From a bacterium (lineage in GTDB: Bacteria > SAR324 > XYD2-FULL-50-16), in the NCBI GenBank assembly GCA_018829445.1, contig JAHJTV010000082.1, forward strand, positions 124,001 to 188,000: a DNA stretch of 64,000 bases, in the 5' to 3' direction. Within the stretch, counting starts at the first letter, position 1. The number at the start of each line of letters is the position of its first letter. This document shows positions 54,285-63,693 of this stretch, piece after piece. Below the pieces are notes generated by a model. That model worked only from the letters and a program-made list of their open reading frames with translations, had not been told where the DNA came from and did no database searches. A program made the position numbers and the translations under genes.

Positions 54285-55373
54285 CTAGAGATTGCTATTC
54301 AAGTAAGATTCCAGTTCTTCAGGCGTTTGTGGGTAGTTATTGCACATCTGTTTCCAAATGGCATGCTTTTCCATGCAAAGATAAAGTGGGATATTGGGCG
54401 CCTTTTCCTGAATCCATTTGGAAACTCTGAGCAGCATTGTCTTTCTCAAGGGCTTTATATACCGCATCTTACCATCCTCAGCCGCAACAAATTCATTTGA
54501 AAAAATAGATATTCTAGGAAACCGTTCTTCGGCAATCTGCTTTAAACTTGGGATATATCTCAAGGTACCTAAACTGATCCAGGCTATATTCTCAGGCTGA
54601 ACGGCTTCAAGCATCAGATCAATTGTCCTACTATATCCACGCTCCCAGTTTTCATAATGAATGAGGGGGTCAAAATGAAATCCGATTTTATAACCATCTT
54701 TTTCCAACCTATTGGCAGCTTTTAAGCGATCCTCCAGGGAAGCCGTTTTTAACTCATTTGCCCTTATTATTTCACTTGGGTTAAGAGACCAGGATACGAC
54801 CGTTTTTCCACGATGATCCAACCCCAATAAAGGACCAATAAGATCAGTCTTGGTTTTTAATTCAAGGGTTGCATTGTCTAAACCGGAGAACACATCTACC
54901 AGATAAGGATTAACCTGGAAGATGTGATCCAATGCAAGGCTGTCGGAATGTTCCCCTGTTCCAATGCGAAAGGGTTGCTGAGGCCTGCTTTTGATTGTGG
55001 CAATCATTGTTTCGACAAGCTCTTCAACGTTTACGTGAAATGTAATCACGGACTTGTTGAGAAACGCTTGTAATATGCAATAGGTACATTCTAAAGGACA
55101 ATTCTCAATCAGGTCTAACACATAGTAATTGCAGCATAAAATATCTTTTGTGAACCCCGGACAAAGCTTGAAAGCATCAGCTTTGAAATTTTTCAAATGT
55201 AAGAATTGCTTACCTTTTGACAGGGAGATATCAGATGGAACAAATGCATCCAGAGCTTCACTTGAACTTAGGATAATGGGTTTTAAGGGATGAAGGGTCT
55301 TTAATATTTTTTCACAGTAGCCAAATGCTAAGGCATCTTTATCAACAAATACTCTCTGAGGTTGGTATATCAT
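54285..55373 (-). CDS. Spore-photoproduct-lyase-like radical SAM protein
   Basis: A 362-aa radical SAM enzyme of the SPL family. The cluster cysteines are C92, C96 and C99 (NCPLECTYC), the SPL-type C-x3-C-x2-C spacing, followed by LQAFLN. True SPL uses a further Cys, about 45 residues on, in a segment ending TSDIVGIDH. The matching stretch here reads TGEHSDSLALDH and has no Cys, so classic spore photoproduct repair is doubtful. The rest (KTDLIGPLLGLDHRG; SLNPSEIIR; GFHFDPLIHY) follows the family. Nothing else suggests a spore former. Confidence 0.85.
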   Translation of the reverse strand: MIYQPQRVFVDKDALAFGYCEKILKTLHPLKPIILSSSEALDAFVPSDISLSKGKQFLHLKNFKADAFKLCPGFTKDILCCNYYVLDLIENCPLECTYCILQAFLNKSVITFHVNVEELVETMIATIKSRPQQPFRIGTGEHSDSLALDHIFQVNPYLVDVFSGLDNATLELKTKTDLIGPLLGLDHRGKTVVSWSLNPSEIIRANELKTASLEDRLKAANRLEKDGYKIGFHFDPLIHYENWERGYSRTIDLMLEAVQPENIAWISLGTLRYIPSLKQIAEERFPRISIFSNEFVAAEDGKMRYIKPLRKTMLLRVSKWIQEKAPNIPLYLCMEKHAIWKQMCNNYPQTPEELESYLNSNL

Positions 55374-55424
55374 AAAATTAATCGGCCGAGTGTTTTGGGC
55401 AATCCGGATTTGAAGATGAATCCT

Positions 55425-55703
55425 TTAATCATGGATTGTAATGATTTTTGCACAGTGGCCTAATATTTCTCGCTTGGTTTTCTTGATGGGGGAAGTGGTT
55501 CTGCGTGTATCCAGATTTCTCTGCAGATTGGATTTTAAGCACCAATACATTGTATCGCCTTGCTTTTTCAATATGCACCGGATATTGCTTTTTAAGCAGA
55601 CATCAGGCTTTTTATAACCTTTTACGCTCGTATTATCCGCAGCGTAAGCCATACAGCTCAAACTTAAAATTACCAGTGAGAGCAGTATTACTATGTGTTT
55701 CAT
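55425..55703 (-). CDS. Small exported Cys-containing protein
   Basis: The likely start is ATG 55703, which begins a clear signal peptide (about 1-21, ending MAYA); a longer frame back to 55817 overlaps the neighbouring gene and hides it. The mature ~70 residues are basic and hold four Cys (DVCLKSNIRC, YWCLKSN, GHCAK), so two disulphides are possible. A CLKSN motif occurs twice. No family is recognised. It lies with two other exported-protein genes on the same strand. Confidence 0.6.
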   Translation of the reverse strand: MKHIVILLSLVILSLSCMAYAADNTSVKGYKKPDVCLKSNIRCILKKQGDTMYWCLKSNLQRNLDTRRTTSPIKKTKREILGHCAKIITIHD

Positions 55704-55794
55704 TTTTAAACCATACAAAATATTTAGAAGAATGATTGGTTTTTGAGTTCCCAAGTAGAAAAATTCAATAAATATACCAGAAAACTCCTCTTGC

Positions 55795-56559
55795 CTACTG
55801 AGATAAAAATTGGTCATTGCGATCGAAGTAAGCAGTTTTGATCTCTACTGGGCGTCCGGTGCTATAATGGAAGTACTCGATTTTTTTTGCTATCCCGTTA
55901 TTTTTTTTAGAAAACTCTTCGGTGTAGAACCATTCCTGGCGATATTTTCTTACGTAGCGATTCTTATTTAGGGCAGTGAAGTAAATCCGTTTATAATGAC
56001 CCTGTTCGCGGATTGTTTTTTCCGTATAATATGACTCTGTTTTTACAGCTATTTCATTGTCATCAAAAAAAACAATGTTCTTTTCAATCCCGTCAATATT
56101 TTCAGGATAGTGCCATTCAATCTTTTTTTTCTTACCCTTTTCACGAAATATTATATTGTAACTGGAGAAGGGAGGAACCAGGTGATTTTCCTCCATGACT
56201 CTTTCCCCCGTATTTCTATCAAAATGAACAATAGATTTCTCAATCAAGGTTCGATCAGAAAAGACGTCTGAAAATATACTTTCTTCCATGATTTTCTTAC
56301 CAAAATGGTAGTAGACAATAATTTTTCTTAAATTGTTGTCGATCTGGTAGTCAACGGTGAAAATGATCTCTTCTTTAACGATGTTATCTTCATCATCATG
56401 GTAATTTCTCGTGATTGAAAAATCTTCTTTGTTGATTTCTATGGTTTTACCACCGAATTCATTATGGGACGAAATGATCTCTTGGGTATCAGCGAGCGTT
56501 TTGATCTGGCCAAAAAATACGATTGAATATACAACAATCAATGATAACAATCGGATCAT
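55795..56559 (-). CDS. Exported 30-residue-repeat protein, relative of the one at 34610
   Basis: A signal peptide (about 1-23) is followed by six or seven diverged repeats of the type in the 34610-35692 protein. Matching pieces are LRKIIVYYHFGKKIMEESIF, EKSIVHFDRNTGERVMEE, EKNIVFFDDNEI..KTESYYTE, YKRIYFTAL and AKKIEYFHYSTGRPVEIK. The spacing is again about 30 residues, with one short and one longer unit. The function is unknown. Its neighbours are two other exported proteins, and the run is transcribed towards the SPL-like gene. Confidence 0.68.
   Translation of the reverse strand: MIRLLSLIVVYSIVFFGQIKTLADTQEIISSHNEFGGKTIEINKEDFSITRNYHDDEDNIVKEEIIFTVDYQIDNNLRKIIVYYHFGKKIMEESIFSDVFSDRTLIEKSIVHFDRNTGERVMEENHLVPPFSSYNIIFREKGKKKKIEWHYPENIDGIEKNIVFFDDNEIAVKTESYYTEKTIREQGHYKRIYFTALNKNRYVRKYRQEWFYTEEFSKKNNGIAKKIEYFHYSTGRPVEIKTAYFDRNDQFLSQ
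55810..56430 (-). repeat. Protein-coding tandem repeats, about 90-base period
   Basis: Six or seven units of roughly 30 codons, more diverged than the array at 34637-35533. The shared core is Lys-x-Ile, an aromatic pair, Gly-Lys/Arg and a Glu-rich join with Tyr-Thr. Confidence 0.55.
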
Positions 56560-56598
56560 GTCAATTTAAACAAAAAGTATGATTGAAAATATGATTTG

Positions 56599-57270
56599 TT
56601 AGAAATCATAAGAGTTTTTTGGTTGCTCAGTTGAGGGGACTTGGCCTGATTTGGATTCCTGTAGAGACTGTTTGTATTTTTTCCAGTCACTGTTAAAAAT
56701 CCGGTTGTCTATCAAAGTAAGCTTCAGCTTTCCTGATGCGTAGTCAATAGTTGCCTTAAGAGCAGGTGTCGTTGGTGTGAATCGATTGCATGTGCTGCCC
56801 CAGCATGCACTTATGTTTCTGCTTTCTCCATGGAGCGCCTCGATATTTTCGATAGTAGGCTCTCCATATTTTTCCTTTAACAGATTGTAAAGTCCATTTG
56901 AGTTATTCATAAAGGAGCGATACTGATTGCTGTAATCAATCCGATACAATCGTTTTTGTCCTGTAAAGTTCAAAACGATTTTGGTTTCATCTTTTGCCTG
57001 AACAATTTCATATCCGTGAACTAATCCGTATTTATCCTTGCTGGTTTTGAACTTGTTGATGTTTAGTATTCTGATGACATCATCCAGATTCATATTGAGC
57101 TTAACACCCTGGATATTAAAGTATGAAACATTCTTGTCTGCTTTGGCTTCCTCGGGAAGAAGAGACACACTTAACAAAACAGAAAATGAAATGATCAGAA
57201 ATCTTAAATCTTTAAAGAATCGAAAGTAATAATATTTTAAAAAAGGTAGATTAAGGCTCATTATTAACAT
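56599..57270 (-). CDS. Exported protein of unknown function
   Basis: A 223-aa protein with an N-terminal hydrophobic segment (about 24-41) after a basic stretch, then EEAKADKN, a likely cleavage zone. The mature part has NIQGVKLNMNLDDVIRILN, a pattern seen in small exported proteins that sense or bind calcium or phosphate, but no family can be named. A Cys pair (ACWGSTCNRF) may form a disulphide. The tail is Ser/Gln-rich. Two ATGs lie close together (57270 and 57261). It is 40 bases upstream of the repeat-protein gene on the same strand. Confidence 0.65.
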   Translation of the reverse strand: MLIMSLNLPFLKYYYFRFFKDLRFLIISFSVLLSVSLLPEEAKADKNVSYFNIQGVKLNMNLDDVIRILNINKFKTSKDKYGLVHGYEIVQAKDETKIVLNFTGQKRLYRIDYSNQYRSFMNNSNGLYNLLKEKYGEPTIENIEALHGESRNISACWGSTCNRFTPTTPALKATIDYASGKLKLTLIDNRIFNSDWKKYKQSLQESKSGQVPSTEQPKNSYDF

Positions 57271-58043
57271 TTAATTTTTCCCGGTTAGAATAGCTATCTG
57301 GTTGATAGCTATCATACTATACTACTTAATGACCTGGTGCAATGGTCGATTCCCAATATGAAAATTGTTATCTTTAAATATTAAGCTTTTTTCAATTTGC
57401 CGGACGAAACCTTCTACTCCAGTGCAATGTTTTTCACACTATCATGTTTTTTGGAATAAGTGTAGAATTCAACCGCGATTCGCCAGTATGGGGCTTAGAT
57501 TTTAGTCAAGCCAGGCTTCATTTCTGTAGGTGGCGGTTTTGCCTTTTCCAAGCAATTAAAACCATCAGATGGCGGTTATCAACTCTCAACTTCCATGGGT
57601 CTGATAATTAATGGTAGAGATGTATAGCAGTCACATCCACTTTTGTATCATTCGTAATTTCAATGTCAAGACAAAGAACAAACTGTGTTCTGTTGATTTT
57701 TTGTGAAGAAAGAATGGAAATTGCAGAATACAAATCGTAGAGTGACTATTAAATCTCCAATTGTGTTTGCCTGGGAACGATATATAGGATAATAAATTAA
57801 ATTCATTACTCATTTATCACAGATAAGGGACTCATTGGAAAAAAAACAGTTTTGCGCAGTTTGTTGCTTTCGTCGACAATTTTGTTTAGACTAACACGAC
57901 AAGTGACAAAATTCGATTTAGTAAGCTCATATTGTGGAATAAAACCATTAACAAATAACCAGGAAGTACATCCTTAGTTTAAGAATTTGTCTTTTTGTTC
58001 ATTTTTTGATTAACCACTAGAATATAAAAATCTGGGAGCTATC
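57271..58043. other. Long intergenic region before the FecR-domain gene
   Basis: About 770 bases without a convincing gene. A 9-bp inverted repeat (atagctatc / gatagctat, 57290-57312) lies 20 to 42 bases upstream of the minus-strand start at 57270 and could be an operator or mRNA leader hairpin. A 60-codon minus-strand frame at 57631-57813 has no ribosome binding site or motif. Nothing else was recognised. Confidence 0.4.
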
Positions 58044-59003
58044 ATGAAAAAACTGATAATACTAGTGATCCTGGCTTTTGCTTTGTCGCCGGTTACTTCG
58101 GTGCAAGCAATTAATGCTGTGGCCAGTATAAAAGCAATTGACGGGGATGTTAAAATTGAAAGACTAAAGCGAAACATTCCGGGCAGAAAAGGATTGGTGC
58201 TGAATGACCAGGATGTCGTCATTACTGGTTATAATGCTAAAACGACGATACTATTCAGAGATGGCTCAGAAATTAGAATATTCCAGAATTCAAGGTTCAT
58301 TATTGAAAAAACAGAAGAATTAAAAGGAAGCGAGAGAGGATTTTTAAATAATTTTTTCTTAAAAACAGGATCTTTCTGGGGGAAATTCACCAAGAACCGA
58401 CAAAGAACCAAAATTGTAACCCCGACAGCAACCTGTGGAATTAAGGGTACAAGTGTTTCATTCTCTGAAAGAAACGGCCAATTGGATGTTAGTCTATCAA
58501 CCGGCCTTATCGAACTGGAGAACGAGGATGAAAAAATAGCGCTTCAAGCAGGGAAAATGGTAAAAGGGATTAAGCAAACAGGGATTTTTAACGATAAAAT
58601 AGAAGATATACCATTTCGATTGGTGATTGAACCGGATAATCGACATATCGTTGTACCAACAGTAGGAAACACCGGAAAAATTGATTTCACTGTTCAGGTA
58701 ACGGATGTAAAATCCAAGCAGAATGTCTCACGATCGGGAGATATCTTTTTCAGTTTAAGATCAGACAAGATCATTTTTCCGGAATCAGTGAAATTGAATG
58801 ATAGAGGATATGCCAGGGTGTCGGCGGCAATCAAACCTTTTCAAAAAGCTGATTACGGTGACGGACGTATAGAAATTGAAGTGCTGGCTGAAGGTGAACA
58901 AGCAATGGACATCGGAACAGGGCAAACACTTTTAACTTTTGATGTTCCCCAAAAACACAAAAAAATAATTCGCATTGACGCCACCTCGGGCGAGATAAAT
59001 TAA
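58044..59003 (+). CDS. Exported FecR-domain protein
   Basis: A signal peptide (about 1-23, ending VQAI) is followed by a FecR domain: GDVKIERL near the start, GYNAKTTILFRDGSEIRIFQNS, and TPTATCGIKGTSVSF, where the GIKGTxV step is the family hallmark. The last ~110 residues form an immunoglobulin-like beta domain (RSGDIFFSLRS; RVSAAIKP). Unlike classic FecR it has no cytoplasmic anti-sigma part, so it is a periplasmic or surface protein. The start has gggag six bases upstream. Confidence 0.85.
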   Translation: MKKLIILVILAFALSPVTSVQAINAVASIKAIDGDVKIERLKRNIPGRKGLVLNDQDVVITGYNAKTTILFRDGSEIRIFQNSRFIIEKTEELKGSERGFLNNFFLKTGSFWGKFTKNRQRTKIVTPTATCGIKGTSVSFSERNGQLDVSLSTGLIELENEDEKIALQAGKMVKGIKQTGIFNDKIEDIPFRLVIEPDNRHIVVPTVGNTGKIDFTVQVTDVKSKQNVSRSGDIFFSLRSDKIIFPESVKLNDRGYARVSAAIKPFQKADYGDGRIEIEVLAEGEQAMDIGTGQTLLTFDVPQKHKKIIRIDATSGEIN

Positions 59004-59346
59004 CGGCGTAATGAGTTGGCTGTTTTCAAGAATGGCCAACTCAATTTGATCGGAATTTTCCTGGTCAGCCATATCTGGTTATCAATCGGTCTAATCCTCT
59101 TAAAAAACCACTTCGTTTATTGCACAAATCTAATCCTTTCCATTAAACTGCTTGCCATCGCAGGTATTATAAGATAGGCAATCAGGAGCCCTTCGATTGT
59201 TATGGCCCTGTTTTATAGGAGATGATATAAGATAATACTGTCGGCAAATCGGTTGAGTGCTGATTACCTGTAACAAAAACCTCAATTTGCTGTAAGTGAA
59301 CACTATTCGGTAACCTATTCAATTACAAGGAAATTTAAGCAGAAAT
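59004..59346. other. Intergenic region between the FecR gene and parE
   Basis: 343 bases with no gene. A 9-bp stem (tgagttggc / gccaactca, 59012-59043) 9 bases after the FecR gene is a possible terminator with a weak T tail. No parE promoter was recognised. Confidence 0.45.
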
Positions 59347-61239
59347 ATGGTGAACAACAGTTATACAGCAGAATCAATTGAAGTCTTAAATGGACTTGAT
59401 CCGGTGAAACAACGTCCTGGGATGTACACTGAAACCAGTAGACCCAATCACCTGGGACAAGAAGTAATTGACAATAGCGTGGATGAAGCCACTGCCGGTT
59501 TTGCAGATTCAATAGAAGTCATCCTTCATGAAGATGGGTCTTTAGAGGTGAGTGATAATGGCAGGGGAATGCCGGTTGATATCCACCCTGAAGAAGGAAT
59601 TACCGGGGTGGAGCTGATCATGACCAGACTTCACGCAGGGGCTAAGTTTTCAAATAAAAATTATCGCTTTTCGGGAGGTCTGCACGGTGTCGGAGTATCC
59701 GTTGTTAATGCTTTGTCCACAAGACTTGAAGCGCAAATAAAACGAGACGGCACTCTTTACGGAATTGTTTTTGAGAATGGGGATAAGGTCAGTGATCTTG
59801 AAGTTAAAGGTACTGTCGGAAAAAGAGATACCGGAACAACGATTCGATTCTGGCCAGATTCGAAATACTTTGATTCAGCTAAATTTTCCGTTAATAAACT
59901 ACGCCACGTATTAAAAGCGAAGGCTGTGCTTTGTCCGAAGCTCCGGGTCAGCTTTTTGGACAGTATCAATAATACCGTTGATGAATGGTATTATGAAGAC
60001 GGATTAAAAGACTATCTATCCGGTAAAATATCTGAATTTGAAGCTATTCCGGATCAACCATTTGTAGGGCACTTTGAAGGAAATGAACAGACTGTTTCCT
60101 GGGCTGTATCCTGGATACCGGAAAGTGGAGAAAATATAAATGAGAGTTATGTTAATCTTATTCCCACCAATCTTGGGGGAACTCATGTTAATGGATTTCG
60201 AACCGGTTTATTAGAATCCATCAGGGAATTTTGTGAGTTCAGAAAGCTTATTCCAAGAGGTGTAAAACTGACGGGTGATGACGTATGGGAACAATGTAAT
60301 TACATTCTTTCCGTAAAACTTCAAGACCCGCAGTTTTCGGGTCAAACTAAAGAGAGACTTTCCTCAAGGCAAAGTGCCACGTTTGTTTCCGGGATTGTAA
60401 GGGATGAATTCAGTCTCTGGCTGAACCATCATACGGAAATTGGAGAACAGCTGGCAGAGATGATTATTTCCTGTGCCCAGAAAAGACTGAAGACACGGAA
60501 AAAAATAGAACGGAAAAAAGTCAGTGCAGGGCCATCACTCCCCGGGAAATTGGCTGATTGTGTTTCCCAAGATCCCAGCATCAGTGAATTGTTCCTGGTT
60601 GAGGGCGATTCGGCAGGCGGATCGGCAAAACAGGCCAGGGATCGTCATACACAAGCCGTGATGCCGTTGCGCGGTAAAATTCTCAATACCTGGGAAATTG
60701 ATTCTGCATCTATCTTAAGTTCACAAGTGATTCATGATATATCTATTGCTATCGGTGTCGATCCCTCCTCGGATGATCTCAGCGAGATAAGATATGGCAA
60801 AATCTGTATTTTGGCAGATGCCGATTCAGATGGTTTGCACATTGCGACGCTGTTGTGTGCATTGTTTTTACGACACTTTTATAAGTTGGTTGAGGAAGGG
60901 CACATCTATGTTGCAATGCCACCTCTGTTTCGAATTGATATCGGCAAAGATGTCTATTATGCATTGGATGAAGAGGAGAAAAAAGGTATTCTTGACAGGA
61001 TCGCAGCCGAAAATAAAAAAGGTAAAGTCAGCATTCAACGGTTTAAAGGACTTGGAGAGATGAACCCCATGCAGCTTCGAGAGACAACCATGGCTGCAGA
61101 TACCAGGCGATTGGTGCAACTGAAATTAAAATCAAATCTTGATGCTTTTGATATGATGGATTTGCTGTTGGCTAAAAAGAGAGCTTCTGACAGAAGAATG
61201 TGGCTCGGAGAAAAGGGAGATCTGGTAGAAGGGACTTAA
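59347..61239 (+). CDS. parE: DNA topoisomerase IV subunit B
   Basis: The ATPase subunit of topoisomerase IV, which separates daughter chromosomes. The 630-aa length without the extra GyrB insert, and the start RPGMYTETSRPNHLGQEVID, are ParE-like. Also visible are the GHKL ATPase residues (DNGRGMPVD; GGLHGVGVSVVNAL) and the TOPRIM domain (LVEGDSAGGSAKQARDR; DADSDGLHI). parC follows after 76 bases. Confidence 0.96.
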   Translation: MVNNSYTAESIEVLNGLDPVKQRPGMYTETSRPNHLGQEVIDNSVDEATAGFADSIEVILHEDGSLEVSDNGRGMPVDIHPEEGITGVELIMTRLHAGAKFSNKNYRFSGGLHGVGVSVVNALSTRLEAQIKRDGTLYGIVFENGDKVSDLEVKGTVGKRDTGTTIRFWPDSKYFDSAKFSVNKLRHVLKAKAVLCPKLRVSFLDSINNTVDEWYYEDGLKDYLSGKISEFEAIPDQPFVGHFEGNEQTVSWAVSWIPESGENINESYVNLIPTNLGGTHVNGFRTGLLESIREFCEFRKLIPRGVKLTGDDVWEQCNYILSVKLQDPQFSGQTKERLSSRQSATFVSGIVRDEFSLWLNHHTEIGEQLAEMIISCAQKRLKTRKKIERKKVSAGPSLPGKLADCVSQDPSISELFLVEGDSAGGSAKQARDRHTQAVMPLRGKILNTWEIDSASILSSQVIHDISIAIGVDPSSDDLSEIRYGKICILADADSDGLHIATLLCALFLRHFYKLVEEGHIYVAMPPLFRIDIGKDVYYALDEEEKKGILDRIAAENKKGKVSIQRFKGLGEMNPMQLRETTMAADTRRLVQLKLKSNLDAFDMMDLLLAKKRASDRRMWLGEKGDLVEGT

Positions 61240-61315
61240 CACCCTTCCCTGCAGACAACAACTTTAATTTTTTGAAACAATAAAAAATACAGACTAAATT
61301 GACTTAATATTCACC

Positions 61316-63625
61316 ATGTTAGAATCAGTAGAATTGAACGAAGAGGGAGTTGAACAGATTTCAATCGATGAATTTGCTGAAAGAGCATATCTGGAATACT
61401 CCATGTATGTGTTGCTCGACAGGGCGCTACCTCATATAGGGGATGGCCTTAAGCCCGTTCAACGCAGGATTATTTATGCCATGTCCGAACTTGGGTTGCG
61501 GTCGAATGCGAAATTTAAAAAGTCGGCAAGAACCGTCGGCGACGTCCTGGGAAAGTTCCATCCCCATGGAGATTCAGCATGCTACGAAGCCATGGTATTG
61601 ATGGCCCAACCCTTCTCTTTTCGCTATCCATTAATTGATGGACAAGGGAACTGGGGGTCTTCGGATGATCCAAAATCATTCGCTGCCATGCGGTACACCG
61701 AATCAAAACTTAGGGAATTTACCAACATTCTGCTTAATGAGCTGACCCAAGGGACAGTTGACTGGAAACCAAATTTTGATGGAACACTTGAAGAACCATC
61801 CATTTTGCCTGCCCGTCTCCCTCATATTCTCTTAAATGGGACAACAGGAATAGCTGTGGGAATGGCCACGGATATTCCGCCGCATAATCTCAGTGAAATC
61901 ACAAAAGCCTGTATTCACCTCCTGGAAAATCCTAATGATGGTATTAATGAGATTCTGACATATGTAAAAGGGCCGGACTACCCGACAGAAGCCGAAATCA
62001 TATCAACCCGGGAAGACATTATCGATTTTTATAAGACCGGTTTTGGCAGTGTCCGTATGAGGGCTACCTATCAAAGGGAGAATGGGGATATCGTCATTAC
62101 AGCTCTGCCCTACCAGGTTTCCGGATCAAAAATTCTGGAACAGATGGCGGCACAGATGCAGGCGAAAAAACTGCCAATGGTGACAGATCTTAGGGATGAG
62201 TCAGATCATGAAAATCCGACAAGGATTGTGATTGTTCCCAAATCCAATCGTGTTGATGTGGATACGCTAATGGTGCATCTGTTTGCAACAACCGATCTGG
62301 AGCGCACGTACCGAGTAAATATGAATGTGATCGGGATTGATGGTCGTCCAAGAATAATGAACCTGGAAGAGATTCTTAAAGAATGGTTGGATTTCAGGCG
62401 GGCAACTGTGAGGCGCAGGCTGCAACATCGTTTGGATAAAGTCCTGGATCGGTTACATATCCTGGAAGGGATGTTGATTGCCTTTTTGAATCTGGATGAG
62501 ATCATCGATATTATCAGGAATGAAGAAGATCCGAAAATGGTTATGAGAGAACGTTTTGGATTAACTGATCGTCAGGCCGAAGCTATCTTGGAAACCAAAC
62601 TCAGGCAATTGGCAAAACTGGAAGAGATGAAGATCAGGGGCGAACTGGATGAGTTGGCTGAAGAAAAGCATAAAATCGAAAAAACCCTGGGATCAGATAG
62701 AAAGTTACGGGCCCTGATTATTAAAGAGATGGAACTAATAATAAGAAAATTCGGGGATAAGCGGCAGTCGCAAATTGTTCAACGCAGGGAAGCGCACGCT
62801 TTAACGGATGCGGAGATTCTTCCTTCAGAACCGGTATCGATCGTATTGTCCGAGAAGGGTTGGGTAAGGGCGGCAAAAGGCCATGACATTGATTTTGAAA
62901 AATTGAGTTATAAATCGGGGGATAGATTGGCAGATGTTGCACACGGTATCAGCAATCAGTCTGCCGTATTTATCGGCTCCACCGGCCGAAGTTATACACT
63001 GCAAATAAGAAGTCTCCCATCCGCCAGAGGGTATGGAGAACCATTAACCGGTCGCTTGCAACCTCCCCCGGGAGCTGAATTCAAATATGTTCTTTCAGGA
63101 GATTCATCTCAAAAAATCATTCTGGCAAGTGGAATTGGTTATGGTTTTGTGACTGAATTGTCCGAACTGTACTCAAAAAACAGGGCGGGAAAATCGATGA
63201 TCAATTTCCCCCCTGATTCATATCCTTTACGTCCGGCATTGGTGACGGATCTTGAAACCGACCGTGTGGTGGCTATCAGTAGCGAGGGACGCATGTTGAT
63301 TTTTCCTCTGGCACAGCTTCCCATTCTTCCCAAGGGAAAAGGTAACAAAATCATCAATGTTTTTTCCTCAAAGGGTGAATCACTTGAGATCATTCTATCA
63401 CTGCCGAAAGATAGCGGTTTTCTCATAAAAGCCGGTAAAAGAACATTGACCATGCGGGATGAAAAGCTGGAAGAGTATATTGGTGAAAGGGGTAGAAGAG
63501 GAAAAAATCTACCACAGGGATTTAGAAAGGTTGATCGAATCGAATTGATTAAGAAAGAGGACGATCTTCCTGAAGATGAGGAAAACATCCAATTGAGTAT
63601 AATTGGCAATAACGATGACGAGTAA
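61316..63625 (+). CDS. parC: DNA topoisomerase IV subunit A
   Basis: The DNA cleavage subunit. The catalytic tyrosine is Y127 in AAMRYTESK. The quinolone-region HPHGDSACYEAMV is wild type in look, and DGLKPVQRRIIYAM is at the N-terminus. The C-terminal domain is a shortened beta-pinwheel typical of ParC (769 aa against ~850 for GyrA). It pairs with parE upstream. Confidence 0.96.
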   Translation: MLESVELNEEGVEQISIDEFAERAYLEYSMYVLLDRALPHIGDGLKPVQRRIIYAMSELGLRSNAKFKKSARTVGDVLGKFHPHGDSACYEAMVLMAQPFSFRYPLIDGQGNWGSSDDPKSFAAMRYTESKLREFTNILLNELTQGTVDWKPNFDGTLEEPSILPARLPHILLNGTTGIAVGMATDIPPHNLSEITKACIHLLENPNDGINEILTYVKGPDYPTEAEIISTREDIIDFYKTGFGSVRMRATYQRENGDIVITALPYQVSGSKILEQMAAQMQAKKLPMVTDLRDESDHENPTRIVIVPKSNRVDVDTLMVHLFATTDLERTYRVNMNVIGIDGRPRIMNLEEILKEWLDFRRATVRRRLQHRLDKVLDRLHILEGMLIAFLNLDEIIDIIRNEEDPKMVMRERFGLTDRQAEAILETKLRQLAKLEEMKIRGELDELAEEKHKIEKTLGSDRKLRALIIKEMELIIRKFGDKRQSQIVQRREAHALTDAEILPSEPVSIVLSEKGWVRAAKGHDIDFEKLSYKSGDRLADVAHGISNQSAVFIGSTGRSYTLQIRSLPSARGYGEPLTGRLQPPPGAEFKYVLSGDSSQKIILASGIGYGFVTELSELYSKNRAGKSMINFPPDSYPLRPALVTDLETDRVVAISSEGRMLIFPLAQLPILPKGKGNKIINVFSSKGESLEIILSLPKDSGFLIKAGKRTLTMRDEKLEEYIGERGRRGKNLPQGFRKVDRIELIKKEDDLPEDEENIQLSIIGNNDDE

Positions 63626-63693
63626 AGAGTATAATTTGTCTGATAAAAAAGATCATTTGACCAACAAAAATCCGGACAAGGTTTGATAGTAAA

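Noticed and set aside
54285..55373. Reading the radical SAM gene as evidence of sporulation
   Set aside because: SPL-like proteins occur in non-spore formers, the donor Cys appears missing, and no other spore gene is present.
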